Source: Syntrophomonas sp. UBA1376
Lineage (GTDB): Bacteria; Bacillota; Syntrophomonadia; Syntrophomonadales; Syntrophomonadaceae
Length of the DNA stretch: 6,279 nt
Direction: 5' to 3'
NCBI GenBank assembly: GCA_002305535.1
Contig: DBRE01000083.1
Coordinates: forward strand, 7,241 to 13,519
Position numbers and translations under genes: made by a program
The notes under the pieces: model-generated
Seen by the model: the letters and a program-made list of their open reading frames with translations, nothing else
Database searches by the model: none
Told to the model about the DNA's origin: nothing
In this document: in pieces, positions 5,455 to 6,279 of the stretch
Layout: the number at the start of each line of letters is the position of its first letter
How positions within the stretch are numbered: position 1 is the stretch's first letter

Positions 5455-6279
5455 TTAGACATCCAGGAAACGATTCAGTGAAATATAAGTCCCTAAAACC
5501 CCTAATATAGCTCCGGTTGCGAGCAGAGACAAATAAATCTGTCCCAGTAATACCGGGTCACTAATAAGGGTGACCATGACCATAGAACCAATATTTTGCA
5601 GTAGGGCTTGGTATCCCAGGCCCAGTAACAGTACTGCCAACAAGCTGCCCGCCACTCCCAGAAATATGCCTTCGATAAAAAACGGCCAGCGTATAAACCA
5701 GTCGGTAGCACCGATCAGTTTCATCAAGTAGATCTCTTTGCGCCGGGCAAAAACCGACAGCCGGGTGGTAGTAGCTATCAAGAAGACCGCACCCGCTGCC
5801 AATACCACGATAAAAGCAATACTTATGATGCGCACCCAGCGGGTGACCTGGAACAATCGTTCCACCACACCCTGACCATAATTGACCTTGTACACTCCCG
5901 CTATCTTGTCCACCTGTTGGGCTATCTGAGCGACCTCTTGCGGGTTATGGGCTTCGATTTTGAAAGTATGCGGGAGCGGATTGCTGCCCAGGGTAGTTTT
6001 CAAATCATATTCACGGCCGTAAGTCTCTTGCAGTTGTTCCAGGGACTTATCCCGGGAGATAAACTCCACTGACTTAATGCCTTCGATCTCCTTGATCTTA
6101 TCGCGCGCTGCGTTGATCTGCCTCTGGTTAAGAGACTTATCCAGAAAAGCTATCATCTGGACATCTGACTCCAAGCGATTCATAAACAGCCCCGCATTCA
6201 TGGTCAGCAACACGGCCATGCCCAGTATGAGAATACAAATGGTAACCGTAGATACGGTAGCAAAACTCAGCAAACGGTT
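5455..6279 (-). CDS. ftsX: Cell division ABC transporter permease FtsX (5'-partial)
   Basis: The 274 visible residues cover nearly all of FtsX. The reading frame stays open to the window edge with NRLLSFATVSTVT, a conserved early FtsX segment, so the true start and roughly 20 residues lie outside. The TTG at 6271-6273 is internal. Four membrane segments lie at about 8-30, 151-173, 201-227 and 247-270. An extracellular domain sits between the first two (about 31-150), and the cytoplasmic ARRKEIYLMKLIGAT motif (178-192) follows the second; this is the standard FtsX/MacB permease fold. The C-terminal SLNRFLDV is also typical. FtsX pairs with the ATPase FtsE, usually encoded immediately upstream, and transmits ATP hydrolysis to a cell-wall hydrolase through its extracellular domain. 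The likely partner here is the coiled-coil M23 protein encoded 41 nt downstream. No internal promoter is seen between the two genes. Confidence 0.95.
   Translation of the reverse strand, partial: NRLLSFATVSTVTICILILGMAVLLTMNAGLFMNRLESDVQMIAFLDKSLNQRQINAARDKIKEIEGIKSVEFISRDKSLEQLQETYGREYDLKTTLGSNPLPHTFKIEAHNPQEVAQIAQQVDKIAGVYKVNYGQGVVERLFQVTRWVRIISIAFIVVLAAGAVFLIATTTRLSVFARRKEIYLMKLIGATDWFIRWPFFIEGIFLGVAGSLLAVLLLGLGYQALLQNIGSMVMVTLISDPVLLGQIYLSLLATGAILGVLGTYISLNRFLDV

Noticed and set aside
6271..6273. TTG as the start codon of ftsX
   Set aside because: The frame continues upstream with NR before LLSFATVSTVT, a conserved internal FtsX segment, so the real start lies outside the window.

Overview
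The window comes from a Gram-positive, mid-GC bacterium, most likely a Clostridia-type Firmicute. The indications are strong AAGGAG-type ribosome binding sites, TTG and GTG starts, and the gene order ftsX / coiled-coil hydrolase / S41 protease / multi-pass PDZ protein, which resembles the ftsEX-ctpB-minJ neighbourhood of Bacillus and its relatives. I cannot name the genus. All five real genes lie on the minus strand, so the biological reading order runs from the right edge to the left.

From right to left: (1) ftsX, 5'-truncated by the window edge (5455-6279). (2) A secreted coiled-coil M23/LytM peptidoglycan hydrolase (4274-5413), 41 nt downstream of ftsX and almost certainly in the same operon. 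(3) A gap of about 240 nt holding a large, nearly perfect inverted repeat (4151-4245) and a possible promoter. (4) A membrane-anchored S41 C-terminal processing protease with a PDZ domain (2888-4036). (5) A 449-nt intergenic region packed with dispersed repeats in both orientations, plus a hairpin. (6) A multi-pass membrane protein with a C-terminal PDZ domain, similar in layout to MinJ (1185-2438). (7) A cytoplasmic-looking ATPase with two P-loops (35-1099), preceded by its own good RBS and a plausible promoter.

The first four proteins fit a cell-envelope and division module. FtsX, with FtsE presumably encoded just off the right edge, would gate the coiled-coil hydrolase across the membrane. 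The S41 protease and the MinJ-like protein would act at the membrane surface in processing and in organising division. The double P-loop ATPase has no clear link to them and may be a separate transcription unit.

The most unusual non-coding content is two repeat families. One is a GGGACGGTYCTTT-type motif with four copies: two form the inverted repeat, and three lie on the minus strand just past gene 3' ends. The other is a CATCCTGAG/AAGGATC-type family clustered between the protease and PDZ genes. Both look like REP/MITE-type dispersed elements. I see no clear novel multi-gene system. The genes are recognisable; the repeats and the intact hydrolase next to FtsX deserve the closest look.
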